Positions 27,205 to 36,545 are shown, counted from the stretch's first letter. The stretch: DNA of 64,000 nucleotides from Puniceicoccaceae bacterium (GCA_028285755.1 JANQOQ010000014.1:310001-374000); one strand, 5' to 3'. The notes: a model not told the origin generated them from the letters alone. Program-made: numbers and translations.

Positions 27205-28770
27205 ATGAAATCAAACAAGATCAAACCGTGGACCTGCCTTAGCGCGGTAGTTGTCCTGTTTACTTTGCTGTTGGCTCCATTGTCCTCTTTTGGGCAGCTT
27301 GTGGGCGAAGACAGCTCAAGTTCTAACACCCTGGTCGTTGGCAGTGCCGAGTCCATCCAGCAAAACACTGCCTACGCATGGCAAGGTTTCCCACAAGGAG
27401 CAGCGACTCCTGAGGACACAATGGTACTCATCAGCAAAGAAGTGCCTCGTGAAGTACGCCCCGGGGTCGACTACTCCTACAAAATCATGGTAACGAATAA
27501 TTCTTCGTTCCAAGTGGATAACGTAGTGCTCACTGAGCGCATCCCACCTAATTTCGACTTTATCAGCGCGTCTCCGGACGGTGAAGTGCGTGATAACTTC
27601 ATTCGTTTTGAATTTGAAGCATTGGCTCCCCGCCAGGTAGAAGTGATCACGATCACTGGTGCAACAAATGGTCCGGGAGATGTGAATCACCTTAACGAAA
27701 CGGATCTTGATTTCGCTATTGGGCCTTTAACTTCCATCACCAGTGTGGTTCAGCCCCAAATGGGTCTTCTTGTGGAAGCACCAGAGGATACCATCATCGG
27801 TGATCTTATCCCCATGAAGCTTACTTTCCGCAATGGCGGAAGCGCTCCTGTTTTCGATGCGAACCTTTCCCAAACCCTGCCCAGCGGTTTGATCACTGAT
27901 CAGGGCCTGGATCGCTTTGAGCTGCCCATCGGTAACTTGTTCCCCGGAGACATCAAAATTTTTGACGTAGCGCTCAGGTCTACTGCAGTTGGCGACTATC
28001 GCCTGGATCTGCTTGCAACTGCCCGTGACGGCATCAGCGCTGAAGCGGTAGTTGAGACAGCCGTTTACAAACCATCACTAGACATCGTTGCTGAAGCACC
28101 TGCAATGCGCTTCTTGGGTAACCAGATCCGCAGCTCCATCAGCGTGACCAACCGGGGTGACGGTGAAGCCCGTGACACAGTGATCACCCAATACCTGGCT
28201 GCAGGCACTGATTACGTGACCGCAGATGAGGGTGGTGCCTTACTGGACAACACGGTTGTCTGGAATATTGGTACACTCAACCCGGGTGAAACCAAGGTAG
28301 TGACTTCCAGCGTGGGAACCAGCAACATCATGATGGTGCGCACTTCTGCAATCGCTGAGGCATATGCTGCGGACACCGTTGAAGATGCCATGGTAACCGA
28401 CGTTCAAGGGGTTGCAGCGGTACTACTCCGCCTGGGTGACATTAATGACCCGGTACCTGTAGGAGATAACGAGGTTTATGTTGTTCAGGTAGACAATCAG
28501 GGAAGCCTCGCAGGCACTGGTATCCAGCTGCGCTGTATCCTTGAAGAAGGTATGGAATACGTAAGCTCTTCAGGACCTACAGAAGCGTCAGTTGAAGGTA
28601 ACAGCATCTTCTTCGAAACCCTGCCTGTTCTTGAGCCGGGTGCAGTCGCTGAATGGCGCGTAGTCATCAAGGCACGCAAGGCGGCAGACGTTCGTTTCAC
28701 CGCAGTCATCGAAACCGATCAACTCACCGAGCCGGTTCAAGAAAATGAAGCAACCAACTTCTACAACTAA
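27205..28770 (+). CDS. Secreted DUF11-repeat protein, first of a tandem pair
   Basis: A 521-residue exported protein with a Sec signal (about residues 1-33, ending PLSSFGQ). A short linker precedes four successive DUF11-type Ig-like domains of about 100-115 residues (roughly 70-175, 185-285, 290-400 and 405-515). Each shows the family pattern of a strand such as VDYSYKIMVTNNSSFQVDNV, then LTERIPPNFDFISASP, and a late LNPGET or LEPGAVAEW turn. DUF11 is found in bacterial surface proteins and in the chlamydial OmcB envelope protein; unlike OmcB, this one has almost no cysteine. Codon use looks well optimised, which suggests abundant expression. It is 31 bp upstream of a colinear paralogue. Confidence 0.8.
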   Translation: MKSNKIKPWTCLSAVVVLFTLLLAPLSSFGQLVGEDSSSSNTLVVGSAESIQQNTAYAWQGFPQGAATPEDTMVLISKEVPREVRPGVDYSYKIMVTNNSSFQVDNVVLTERIPPNFDFISASPDGEVRDNFIRFEFEALAPRQVEVITITGATNGPGDVNHLNETDLDFAIGPLTSITSVVQPQMGLLVEAPEDTIIGDLIPMKLTFRNGGSAPVFDANLSQTLPSGLITDQGLDRFELPIGNLFPGDIKIFDVALRSTAVGDYRLDLLATARDGISAEAVVETAVYKPSLDIVAEAPAMRFLGNQIRSSISVTNRGDGEARDTVITQYLAAGTDYVTADEGGALLDNTVVWNIGTLNPGETKVVTSSVGTSNIMMVRTSAIAEAYAADTVEDAMVTDVQGVAAVLLRLGDINDPVPVGDNEVYVVQVDNQGSLAGTGIQLRCILEEGMEYVSSSGPTEASVEGNSIFFETLPVLEPGAVAEWRVVIKARKAADVRFTAVIETDQLTEPVQENEATNFYN

Positions 28771-28801
28771 CACTGCTAACTTTTAAATAGGGATTACGAA
28801 A

Positions 28802-30358
28802 ATGAAATTTTCACACATCAAATCATTATTCGCAACATCAGCAGTACTTGGACTGCTCTTCGTGATTGCTGGCTGTGCTCCCCCTCCTCCTCCGGAAGAA
28901 CCCGTTGAAGAAGTGGCTGAGACGGATAGAGTTTGGGGTCCAACTACTCCAGAAACTCAATACTCATGGACAGGCTTCCCGCAGTCTGCACAATCACCGG
29001 GTGAGGCACTGATCCTCATCGAGCGTGAAGTGCCTGGTGAAGTTCGCCCTGGGGATGACGTAAACTACCTGATCCGTATCACCAACCAATCTACATTTAC
29101 CGTAGATGAGCTGGTTCACACAGAGCAACTCTCAGCTTCTCTCGACTTCGTGGGTGCAAGCCCATTCCCGGAAGAGCGTGATGGTGACTACACCTGGACA
29201 TTGAATAACTTCGGTCCTGGTCAGGTTCAGGAAATCACTGTTGACGGTAAAAGTAATCGCACTGGTTCTATGCGCTACAGTGGTGACACAGATCTGTCAT
29301 TCGGTCTCGGCTCTCTCTCACTGATAGCGAGTGCTATTCAGGCTGAGCTGGATCTTGCCGTTTCTAACCCGAACGTTTCACTCATCGATGAGTTGATCCC
29401 CGTTAACCTGAGCTTCCGTAATAGCGGAACTGCACTGGTTGAGGATGCACAGCTTGTGCACACCTTCCCGGAAGGTCTTTTGACTGAAGATGGAAAGAGC
29501 CGTCTGGAGCTTGAAATGGGTGACTTCAATCCTGGTGAAATCAAAACCTTTGACACGAACCTGCGCGGTGTTGCTACCGGTCGTTATGAGACTCAGCTGA
29601 CAGCAACTGCCAAGGGTGGTTTGAGTGCATCTGCGACATTGAGCACTTCGGTAGTTAAGCCTGAGCTTCAAATCACAGCAAATGCTCCACAACTTCGCTA
29701 CGTAGGTAACATCATCCCTTACCAAATCGAAATCAGCAACGTGGGTGACGGAGTTGCTAACAATACAGAAGTCCGTCAGACCCTTCCGGCAGGCACTACA
29801 TTGGCATCTGCCGATCAGGGCGGTATAGCTGAAGGTCAGACCGTTGTCTGGAATCTCGGCACTTTGAATCCGGGCCAAACCCGCATTGTTTCTACACGCG
29901 TTGTAGGTGAGCGAATCATGATCGCACGTTCCACTGCGCTTGCGGATGCAAATGCTGCGGATCAGGTGCGCGCAGTTATGGTAACCGATGTTGAGGGTAT
30001 CCAAGCGTTGCTTGTTGAGGTGGTTGACGATAACGACCCGGTTCCGGTCGGCGAGCTGATTACTTATCTGATCGAAGTGACCAATACGGGTTCGCTGGAA
30101 GCAACCGGCATCTCAGTCGATGTTGGGCTTACTCCTGAAATGGAATTTATTGAGTCTGAAGGCGCGAGTAAGTCTCGTCTGAATGGTAGCAATTTGCAGT
30201 TTGACGTATTACCATCGCTCCCCCCAAGCGCGAAAGCAACCTGGACGGTTGTTGTACGTGCAACTGGCGGAGGTGACATGCGTTTAATCGTAAACGTTCA
30301 GAGTGATCAGCTTGACCGTCCCGTTACTGAGGAAGAGGCCTCAAACTTCTACGAATAA
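28802..30358 (+). CDS. DUF11-repeat lipoprotein, second of a tandem pair
   Basis: A 518-residue protein aligning end to end with its upstream neighbour: the same opening (YSWTGFPQS against YAWQGFPQG), matching VPGEVRPGDDVNY and LNPGQTR turns, and the same ending (EEASNFYE against NEATNFYN). The difference is at the N-terminus: LFVIAGCAPPPPPEEP contains a lipobox with Cys24, so this copy should be lipid-anchored, while the first is released. The proline-rich stretch after the cysteine may act as a spacer. The pair probably arose by duplication and works together in the envelope; the actual role is unknown. Transcription ends at a strong terminator 28 bp downstream. Confidence 0.82.
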   Translation: MKFSHIKSLFATSAVLGLLFVIAGCAPPPPPEEPVEEVAETDRVWGPTTPETQYSWTGFPQSAQSPGEALILIEREVPGEVRPGDDVNYLIRITNQSTFTVDELVHTEQLSASLDFVGASPFPEERDGDYTWTLNNFGPGQVQEITVDGKSNRTGSMRYSGDTDLSFGLGSLSLIASAIQAELDLAVSNPNVSLIDELIPVNLSFRNSGTALVEDAQLVHTFPEGLLTEDGKSRLELEMGDFNPGEIKTFDTNLRGVATGRYETQLTATAKGGLSASATLSTSVVKPELQITANAPQLRYVGNIIPYQIEISNVGDGVANNTEVRQTLPAGTTLASADQGGIAEGQTVVWNLGTLNPGQTRIVSTRVVGERIMIARSTALADANAADQVRAVMVTDVEGIQALLVEVVDDNDPVPVGELITYLIEVTNTGSLEATGISVDVGLTPEMEFIESEGASKSRLNGSNLQFDVLPSLPPSAKATWTVVVRATGGGDMRLIVNVQSDQLDRPVTEEEASNFYE

Positions 30359-30385
30359 TCACGTAGATTCGATTTCATATTTACG

Positions 30386-30419
30386 AAAAAGCTGCCTCTG
30401 GGAAGAGGCAGCTTTTTTT
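30386..30419 (+). terminator. Strong intrinsic terminator after the DUF11 pair
   Basis: A stem of about 13 bp, including GCTGCCTCT paired with AGAGGCAGC plus flanking A-T pairs, closes a four-base GGGA loop and is followed by a run of seven T. It sits 28 bp after the second DUF11 stop codon. Confidence 0.95.
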
Positions 30420-30490
30420 ATGCATGCGCAGAATGTGCGACTTTTAAATACTGGTATTAAATTCGCTGCATGTATATTGTATTTTGAACC

Positions 30491-31363
30491 ATGTTATCGC
30501 CCGAACTGAACATACGCAAAGCTGCTAGAGAAGACCTGGATTTTCTTTTAAATCTGGCGGCCGGTGAAGGATGGAATCCCGGTTACCATGATGCCGATGC
30601 CTACTGGGCTGCGGATCCGGATGGTTTTCTAATCGTTGAGAAGGCGGACAAAACAATAGGAGGGGGTAGCGTGGTAGCCTATGATGCCCGCATCGGGTTC
30701 ATGGGGCTATTTATAATAATACCTGAAGCACGGGGCCATGGGGCAGGTGGGGAACTCTGGCACTACCGACGCGACTTACTGAAAAGTCGTCTTGGTCCCG
30801 AAGGCTCAATCGGGCTTGACGGGGTGGAGCACATGCAGCACTTCTACGCAGCAGGCGGCTTTGTCTTCCAGCATAGCACTACCCGTTTTGTTGGACCGAT
30901 TAAAGCAGTCGCGCCAGAGGACAGCGACTGTCTTGTACCCCTGGAATCGGTGCCATTTGAAGAGATCGCGGCTTTTGACTTGCAACACTTTGGAGTCCCC
31001 AGGGAGGCGTTTTTGAAAAAATGGTTTAATGCTGAGGGCACGAAGGCGTTTGCCGCATTCGATGACTCGGGAAAAATCCGGGGGCTGGGCAGTATTCGCC
31101 CCGGTCGGAAAGATGGTTATCGCATCGGCCCATTATTTGCCAATGACGCCCAATCTGCAGAAAACCTCTTATTCGCTCTGACTCAGCATACAGGAGATTC
31201 CAATGTTTATATGGATGTGCCGCATATCAATCCGGATGGTATGGCACTCGTGCAGCGTTACAATCTGCAGAAAGTATTTACCTGTGGGCGTATGATACTC
31301 GGACCTCCACCGGCGCTCCCCTGGCAGCAAATCTACAGCGTCGCCAGCTTCGAACTGGGTTGA
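30491..31363 (+). CDS. GNAT family N-acetyltransferase (YitH-like, two-domain)
   Basis: A 290-residue protein. Residues 6-140 form an acetyl-CoA-binding GNAT domain: LNIRKAAREDLDFLLNLA at the start, then FMGLFIIIPEARGHGAGGELW, whose ARGHGAG is the pyrophosphate-binding motif A. Residues from about 150 resemble the second GNAT-like module of YitH-type enzymes (FAAFDDSGKIRGLGSIRPG and IGPLFANDAQSAENLL). The acceptor substrate, small molecule or protein, cannot be told. It is monocistronic between the DUF11 terminator and the convergent MORN-repeat gene, whose stop codon lies 2 bp away. Confidence 0.82.
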   Translation: MLSPELNIRKAAREDLDFLLNLAAGEGWNPGYHDADAYWAADPDGFLIVEKADKTIGGGSVVAYDARIGFMGLFIIIPEARGHGAGGELWHYRRDLLKSRLGPEGSIGLDGVEHMQHFYAAGGFVFQHSTTRFVGPIKAVAPEDSDCLVPLESVPFEEIAAFDLQHFGVPREAFLKKWFNAEGTKAFAAFDDSGKIRGLGSIRPGRKDGYRIGPLFANDAQSAENLLFALTQHTGDSNVYMDVPHINPDGMALVQRYNLQKVFTCGRMILGPPPALPWQQIYSVASFELG

Positions 31364-31365
31364 TC

Positions 31366-32241
31366 TTAGCTTTGGATGATGCGGCCGTCGCGGAACGACT
31401 GGGTGCTCTTTACGCGCCCTGATTCGTAGTAGATAACTACTTCGCCCTCTAGTTTGTCATCCTCAAAGGTGCCTTCCATTTGCAGAGCGCCATTCTCGTA
31501 GAATTGTTTGATTGTTCCATTACGCACACCGGCTGAGAATTCGACTTCTGCCCGAAGTGCTCCTGATTCGTAATAGAGTCTTTGGGTGCCCTCTGGTCGG
31601 CCATTGGTGAAATTCATTTCTGAGCGGGGACTACCGGTAGAGTAGTAGAGCCGTGTGAGGCCGTTCTTTTCGCCGTTTTGAAAATTACTTTCACCCTTGA
31701 TCGCGCCGTCCTGATAGTAGTTCTTGCTCAGACCTTCTTCAAGACCGTTGATGATGGTGCTTTCCCGCTCCAAAACGCCGGAGGCGTAATACTCCTGACA
31801 AACACCGTTAAGATTCCCGTTTTCGACACGGTAGATCTTTTCAATCCTGCCGGAAGGGAAATATTCATTATACTCCCCATCGGGCAATGATCCCGAAGTG
31901 ACGCGGAACTTACCCTCGTCATACCATTCGCCCTGAGCGATGGGTTGCCCATTCATAAAAAACTGAAACTGCACGGGAGTGGTAGTGCCATCCATTTTCT
32001 CCATGGTAAGCACACGGAGCTCGTAAATGATCTCCCCATTGTCTCCCTCAACCCGGAAGACGCGATCTTTGGAAAGGGTTACACTGCGAGTACCATCCTG
32101 ATAGATAAATACACTCTCAAACTCCCGCAAATCCCTAACATCCGAAATCACCTGCCCGTCCCGTAGAAAAATCGTGGCGGCATAAGCGGGGAGTGCGGTG
32201 AAAATTATCAAAAATACTATGCTGAATAATCTGGGCATCAT
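31366..32241 (-). CDS. Secreted MORN-repeat (YwqK-like) protein
   Basis: A 291-residue exported protein. The start at 32241 is preferred because MMPRLFSIVFLIIFTALPAYA is a good signal peptide, whereas the ATG at 32328 adds 29 non-signal residues and would overlap the divergent gene. After a domain of about 100 residues, seven tandem repeats of 23-24 residues follow, of the form YYESGALRAEVEFSAGVRNG; these are MORN-2 repeats as in YwqK-family proteins, sometimes annotated as antitoxins. The signal peptide argues against a cytosolic antitoxin role and for a periplasmic or surface protein. The function is unknown. Confidence 0.75.
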   Translation of the reverse strand: MMPRLFSIVFLIIFTALPAYAATIFLRDGQVISDVRDLREFESVFIYQDGTRSVTLSKDRVFRVEGDNGEIIYELRVLTMEKMDGTTTPVQFQFFMNGQPIAQGEWYDEGKFRVTSGSLPDGEYNEYFPSGRIEKIYRVENGNLNGVCQEYYASGVLERESTIINGLEEGLSKNYYQDGAIKGESNFQNGEKNGLTRLYYSTGSPRSEMNFTNGRPEGTQRLYYESGALRAEVEFSAGVRNGTIKQFYENGALQMEGTFEDDKLEGEVVIYYESGRVKSTQSFRDGRIIQS

Positions 32242-32353
32242 TGGATTTTGACGGCCCCAAAGGGCACTTTGTTCTAAAAAATTGGGATCTGCGGATTTAA
32301 ATCTTGGGAAATCTGAATTTAACCTCATAAAAAGAACTCGTAGCTGGCTGTCT

Positions 32354-34048
32354 ATGAAAAACCAATCCGGATACTTCTTTTATGCCCTCCTGCTCCTATT
32401 TTTCGGTGCATTTTTCTTCTGGCCTATTTTTATAGTCATAAAAGGGGGTTTTATCAACGCTTCCGGCCATTTTACAGTGAGCTATATCACTGAAGTATTC
32501 GCAAATCCCGTCTATGTGGAGGGGTTGGTGAATGCGCTGGGTATTGCCGTATATAGCACGATCTTGTGTATCCTAATCGCGTTGCCGCTTGCATATCTTT
32601 ATGATCGGTACGAGTTTTTCGGCAAAAAGACCCTCGCAGCTCTCATTCTGCTACCGATCATGTTGCCCCCGTTTGTAGGTGCGATCGGGTTTCGCCAGTT
32701 GCTCGGGCAATACGGGGTGGTCAATTCCGGTCTTGAATACCTGGGAATCCTGGAAGCCGGGCAGACAATTGACTGGTTGGGGCAGGGCAGATTTTGGGGG
32801 ATCGTTGTGCTCAATGCACTGGGTCTATACCCCATACTCTATTTGAACCTTGTTGCATCCTTTGCACAAGTGGATCCCGCTATGGATGAAGCCGGCGCAA
32901 ATTTGGGGGCTCAGCGCTGGAAACGTTTTTTCAAGATTACCTTCCCACTCATCCGACCCGGTCTTTTTGCTGGATGTACGATTGTGTTTATCTGGTCGTT
33001 CACCGAGCTGGGGGTACCTCTGGTCTTTGATTATGATCGTGTGATCTCGGTGCAGATTTTTAAGGGGATCAAGGAGATCGGCGGCAATCCGTTCCCTTAC
33101 GCAATGGTTGCTGTAATGCTTGTGATCTCGGCAATCATGTATTTGTTGGGTAAGGGTATGTTCGGCAGGCAGGGGCATGCCATGATGTCAAAGGCAAGCC
33201 ATGCCAGCCAGGCTACTCAATTAGGAAAGTGGGGACAGACTCTCTGCTTCATTGGGTTCAGCAGCGTTACTTTTATCGCAATCCTGCCCCACATTGTCCT
33301 GGTGCTTATTTCCTTTTCGTCGGACTGGTATGACAGCATTTTGCCGGGGCAACTCACGCTTCAGAACTATGAATTGGCGCTCGGCAGCAGCCTAACGGTA
33401 CCTGCAATCCGCAACAGTCTGGTCTATTCGAGCCTGGCTACCGTGTTGAACGTAGCTATCGGCATAGGGGTGGCTTTTATCCTTGTGAGAACGCGCTTGT
33501 GGGGGCGTTCTATTGTGGATACTTTAGTGATGATGCCGCTGGCCGTGCCTGGTATTGTGATCGCATTCGGTTACTTATCGATGACCCAGGAAGGGCGCTT
33601 TTTTGCATTTCTAAACCCTATTGATAACCCCACTGCGTTACTAATTATTGCATATGCGATACGCAAACTCCCTTTTGTGGTTCGCTCAGCGGTGGCAGGT
33701 TTGGAGCAAAGTAGCCCAGTCTATGAGGAAGCGGCACAGAACCTGGGGTGTTCGCCTTTCAAGTCTGCATTCAAGATTACTCTGCCCCTTATCGCAGCAA
33801 GCCTTATTGCTGGGGCCATGTTGGCATTTTCGCAGTCCATGCTCGAAGTTTCGGATTCATTGATGCTTGCCCAAAAGCAGCAGTTCTACCCACTTACGAA
33901 GGCGATCTATGAATTATTGGGTTTTCTGGGGGATGGACGCTTTATCGCCAGTGCCCTGGGTGTCTGGGCTATGGCCTTCCTTGCCTTGGCGATTTTCGGG
34001 GCTTCTGTGTTGCTGGGTAAAAAACTCGGTTCTGTTTTCCGCCTTTAA
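32354..34048 (+). CDS. ABC transporter permease with two fused membrane domains (iron/thiamine type)
   Basis: A 564-residue inner-membrane protein with two BPD-type permease domains, about six membrane segments each. Both halves carry the EAA loop that contacts the ATPase: DEAGANLGAQRWKRFFKITFP and YEEAAQNLGCSPFKSAFKITLP. The layout is that of FbpB/ThiP-like importers for ferric iron, thiamine or related small solutes. The start at 32354 (MKNQSGYFFYALLLL) is chosen over 32282 because the extra residues are not membrane-like and overlap the divergent gene's leader. No binding protein or ATPase gene is adjacent, so the substrate is unknown. Its stop codon is 1 bp from the convergent glmM stop. 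Confidence 0.85.
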   Translation: MKNQSGYFFYALLLLFFGAFFFWPIFIVIKGGFINASGHFTVSYITEVFANPVYVEGLVNALGIAVYSTILCILIALPLAYLYDRYEFFGKKTLAALILLPIMLPPFVGAIGFRQLLGQYGVVNSGLEYLGILEAGQTIDWLGQGRFWGIVVLNALGLYPILYLNLVASFAQVDPAMDEAGANLGAQRWKRFFKITFPLIRPGLFAGCTIVFIWSFTELGVPLVFDYDRVISVQIFKGIKEIGGNPFPYAMVAVMLVISAIMYLLGKGMFGRQGHAMMSKASHASQATQLGKWGQTLCFIGFSSVTFIAILPHIVLVLISFSSDWYDSILPGQLTLQNYELALGSSLTVPAIRNSLVYSSLATVLNVAIGIGVAFILVRTRLWGRSIVDTLVMMPLAVPGIVIAFGYLSMTQEGRFFAFLNPIDNPTALLIIAYAIRKLPFVVRSAVAGLEQSSPVYEEAAQNLGCSPFKSAFKITLPLIAASLIAGAMLAFSQSMLEVSDSLMLAQKQQFYPLTKAIYELLGFLGDGRFIASALGVWAMAFLALAIFGASVLLGKKLGSVFRL

Positions 34049-34049
34049 A

Positions 34050-35405
34050 TTACTTAACACCCAGCTCGCTTTGGGCAGCCTGAACCAACTGATCAACCGC
34101 CTGTTCAAGATCGCTGATGGAGGCACACTCCACCAATATCCGCAGCTTATTTTCAGTGCCTGAGTATCTGAGCAATACCCGGCCGGCTCCTGCAAACTTT
34201 TCCTCGATTGAAGTCTTGGCTACCATCAATTCGGTTAAAGACTCCAAGGGCTTCTTTTCAGCGACTTTCAGGTTTACGAGCTTACTGGGAAACAAGGTGA
34301 AATCACTGCGATGTTGTTCCAGGCTGACCCCACTCAACTGTATGGCCTTCAATACATTGAGTGCTGCGATTAATCCACCCCCGGTAGGCATAAAGCGGGA
34401 GAAAATATAATGCCCTGAGTTTTCTCCGCCAAATGTAGCTTCGCAGGCACGCATCTCATAATAGACATTACGATCCCCGATATCGGTTCTCAGGGTCTTG
34501 GCCTGCAGCTCATCCCGGATATAGGCATCCAGAGCGAGATTACTTTGGATCGTGGTCACCAGTGGATTAGTTTCGGTAGATTTCTCAGCTTGACCTGCAT
34601 AGCTAGCAACGTATGCCATAATATGTTCGCCTGAGAGTATTTCGCCGGTTCGATCACAGAAAATGACTCGATCTCCATCTCCATCATGGGCAATTCCCAG
34701 ATCGCAGTTTTGCTCGACGACCATTTGCTGTAAGGCTTCGGGGTGTTCACTGCCGCAGCCAGCGTTTATATTACTTCCATCAGGCTTATGGGCGTAGAGT
34801 AAGATTTCTGCACCCAGTTCTTCTAGTAATCTTGGAGTATGCCCGGTTGTCGCCCCATTAGCGGTATCCACAGCGATCTTCATGCCCTGCAAATCAAGCT
34901 CACCGATTACCTGTTTAATATGCGCGAAATAGGCATCCGTCAGACCACGTCCGGTATCCGTAATTTCTCCGTTCTCACCTAAAGGAACTTCTAAAGGATT
35001 ATCGATACAGGTTTCAATTTCGAGCTCCTGTGCAATGGTGAATTTGCTGCCTTCCTGATTAAAGAGCTTAAACCCGTTATCACTAGCGGGATTGTGCGAT
35101 GCCGTGATTGCAATCCCCAGGTTGGCCCGCAGGTGAGTAACCGCAAAGGCGATCTGGGGAGTCGGCCTTACTCCCAATAGATGCACGACAAAGCCATATT
35201 TCGAAAAGTGATCTGCAAATACCTTTGCAAATCCTGGCCCGGATGCGCGCGTATCCATACCGATCACGATGCTTTTGGGGCCATCAGTAGTTTTGAGCAG
35301 GTAGGTGGATATTCCAGCCGCCAGATACCCGACAAACTCATCATTGATGAATTTGGAACCTGCTTTGCCTCGAATGCCGTCCGTTCCGAAATACTTAGGC
35401 TTCAT
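34050..35405 (-). CDS. glmM: Phosphoglucosamine mutase
   Basis: Interconverts glucosamine-6-phosphate and glucosamine-1-phosphate on the way to UDP-GlcNAc for peptidoglycan and LPS. The start at 35405 (MKPKYFGTDGIRGKAG) gives the canonical N-terminus and 451 residues; the upstream ATG at 35429 adds eight extra residues. The phosphoserine loop is ITASHNPASDNGFKLF, the metal loop DGDGDRVIF, the sugar loop GGENSGHYIF, and the phosphate-binding loop RYSGTENKLRILVE. It overlaps the end of trpD by 11 bp on the same strand, so translation of the two is likely coupled although their pathways are unrelated. Confidence 0.95.
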   Translation of the reverse strand: MKPKYFGTDGIRGKAGSKFINDEFVGYLAAGISTYLLKTTDGPKSIVIGMDTRASGPGFAKVFADHFSKYGFVVHLLGVRPTPQIAFAVTHLRANLGIAITASHNPASDNGFKLFNQEGSKFTIAQELEIETCIDNPLEVPLGENGEITDTGRGLTDAYFAHIKQVIGELDLQGMKIAVDTANGATTGHTPRLLEELGAEILLYAHKPDGSNINAGCGSEHPEALQQMVVEQNCDLGIAHDGDGDRVIFCDRTGEILSGEHIMAYVASYAGQAEKSTETNPLVTTIQSNLALDAYIRDELQAKTLRTDIGDRNVYYEMRACEATFGGENSGHYIFSRFMPTGGGLIAALNVLKAIQLSGVSLEQHRSDFTLFPSKLVNLKVAEKKPLESLTELMVAKTSIEEKFAGAGRVLLRYSGTENKLRILVECASISDLEQAVDQLVQAAQSELGVK

Positions 35406-36462
35406 TTTTGTAGAAGTCGATAGTGGCATTCAACCAGTCTCTGGTTTTGCCGGACTCTAGTAAAGTCTGCGCCATATCGTACCCTTCAGCAAAAGTGGCC
35501 GCTTTTGCGCAAACGCGTAGTGCGGCACCCGCATTTAAACAAATGGTATTGAGCAGTGCCTGGGGGGCTTCAAAGTTCAGTAGTTGCTTGAGGATTTGAA
35601 TATTCTGTTGATTGTCGCCTCCCTTGAGCTCACTCAGTGAACCGCCCTGGATTTTTGAAAATAAATCCTTGAGCTCGCTCAGTTCGGATTCATCCAGTTC
35701 ACCGGCGGCCGCTGCAGTGTAGCTGCCTACGGTCGTTAACTCGTCGATGGACTGCTCTTCTATTTGGGAATTTACCACTAGGCCGCGGTGTAGGGGGATG
35801 CGGGTTAGCGTTTGAGCAAGAGGTGCCACCCAATCCTTGCTAAAAACCCCCATGAGCTGGTAGTTGGGTTTGGCCGGATTGATTAAAGGACCCAGAATAT
35901 TAAAAACGGTTTTCTTGCCCTCGGCGGCAAGTGCTTTGCGCACAGGGACGATTTCCTTGAATGCCGGGTGGAATGCTGGGGCAAACAGAAATACGAAGTT
36001 CGTTTTGGCTACGGCTTTTTTGAGCAGTGCAGGCTCAGACTGCAGGGGGATGCCCAACGCTTCGAGCAAATCTGCGCTTCCCGATTTCGAGGTGATCGAG
36101 CGATTACCGTGCTTGAGCACAGGAACCCCTGCCGAAGCGACTATAAATGAGGTTGCGGTGGATATGTTGAAGGTGCCGGATTTATCTCCTCCCGTGCCAC
36201 ACAGGTCAATCGCGCATTCGCTAAATTGACCAAGGCCCGGATTTGTGGAAACCTCTCTGAAAAATTGTGCCAGATAAGTGACCTCATCTGAATGCTCTCC
36301 ACGCTCTTGCCAGCGGGTAAGCAATTGCTTTTTAAGCTCTGCGGATACGGAGGCTTCAATCAGTGCTTTACCCACCGTAAGCACTTGTTGCTCGCTTAAG
36401 CTCTCAGTTGCAGGAATAAGCTCAACAATGTCTTGCAATTCTGTTTCCAAAGAATGGCTCAT
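35395..36462 (-). CDS. trpD: Anthranilate phosphoribosyltransferase
   Basis: The second step of tryptophan synthesis from chorismate, adding the phosphoribosyl group of PRPP to anthranilate. The 355 residues show the family signatures DLCGTGGDKSGTFNISTATS, the substrate-binding VLKHGNRSITSKSGSADLLEALG, NFVFLFAPAFHPAFKEIVPVR and NILGPLINPAKPN. No other trp gene is nearby; the downstream partner is glmM, with which it overlaps by 11 bp. A hairpin in its leader covers the ribosome-binding site (listed separately), pointing to translational control. Confidence 0.95.
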   Translation of the reverse strand: MSHSLETELQDIVELIPATESLSEQQVLTVGKALIEASVSAELKKQLLTRWQERGEHSDEVTYLAQFFREVSTNPGLGQFSECAIDLCGTGGDKSGTFNISTATSFIVASAGVPVLKHGNRSITSKSGSADLLEALGIPLQSEPALLKKAVAKTNFVFLFAPAFHPAFKEIVPVRKALAAEGKKTVFNILGPLINPAKPNYQLMGVFSKDWVAPLAQTLTRIPLHRGLVVNSQIEEQSIDELTTVGSYTAAAAGELDESELSELKDLFSKIQGGSLSELKGGDNQQNIQILKQLLNFEAPQALLNTICLNAGAALRVCAKAATFAEGYDMAQTLLESGKTRDWLNATIDFYKNEA

Positions 36463-36486
36463 ATTAAGCCTTGAGGATTAAGGCTT
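36463..36486 (-). promoter_or_regulatory. Leader hairpin covering the trpD ribosome-binding site
   Basis: In the trpD mRNA a perfect 7-bp stem AAGCCTT/AAGGCTT with a seven-base loop ends 3 bases before the ATG. The AAGG that would serve as the Shine-Dalgarno sequence, 6 bases before the ATG, lies in the 3' arm, so folding would hide it. The loop contains TCCTC. This is a sequence-level prediction only. Confidence 0.45.
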
Positions 36487-36545
36487 TGTGCGCTATGTCA
36501 ATGGCATCATTTCAATCTATACCTTCTTTTAAGAAGATTTAACGT

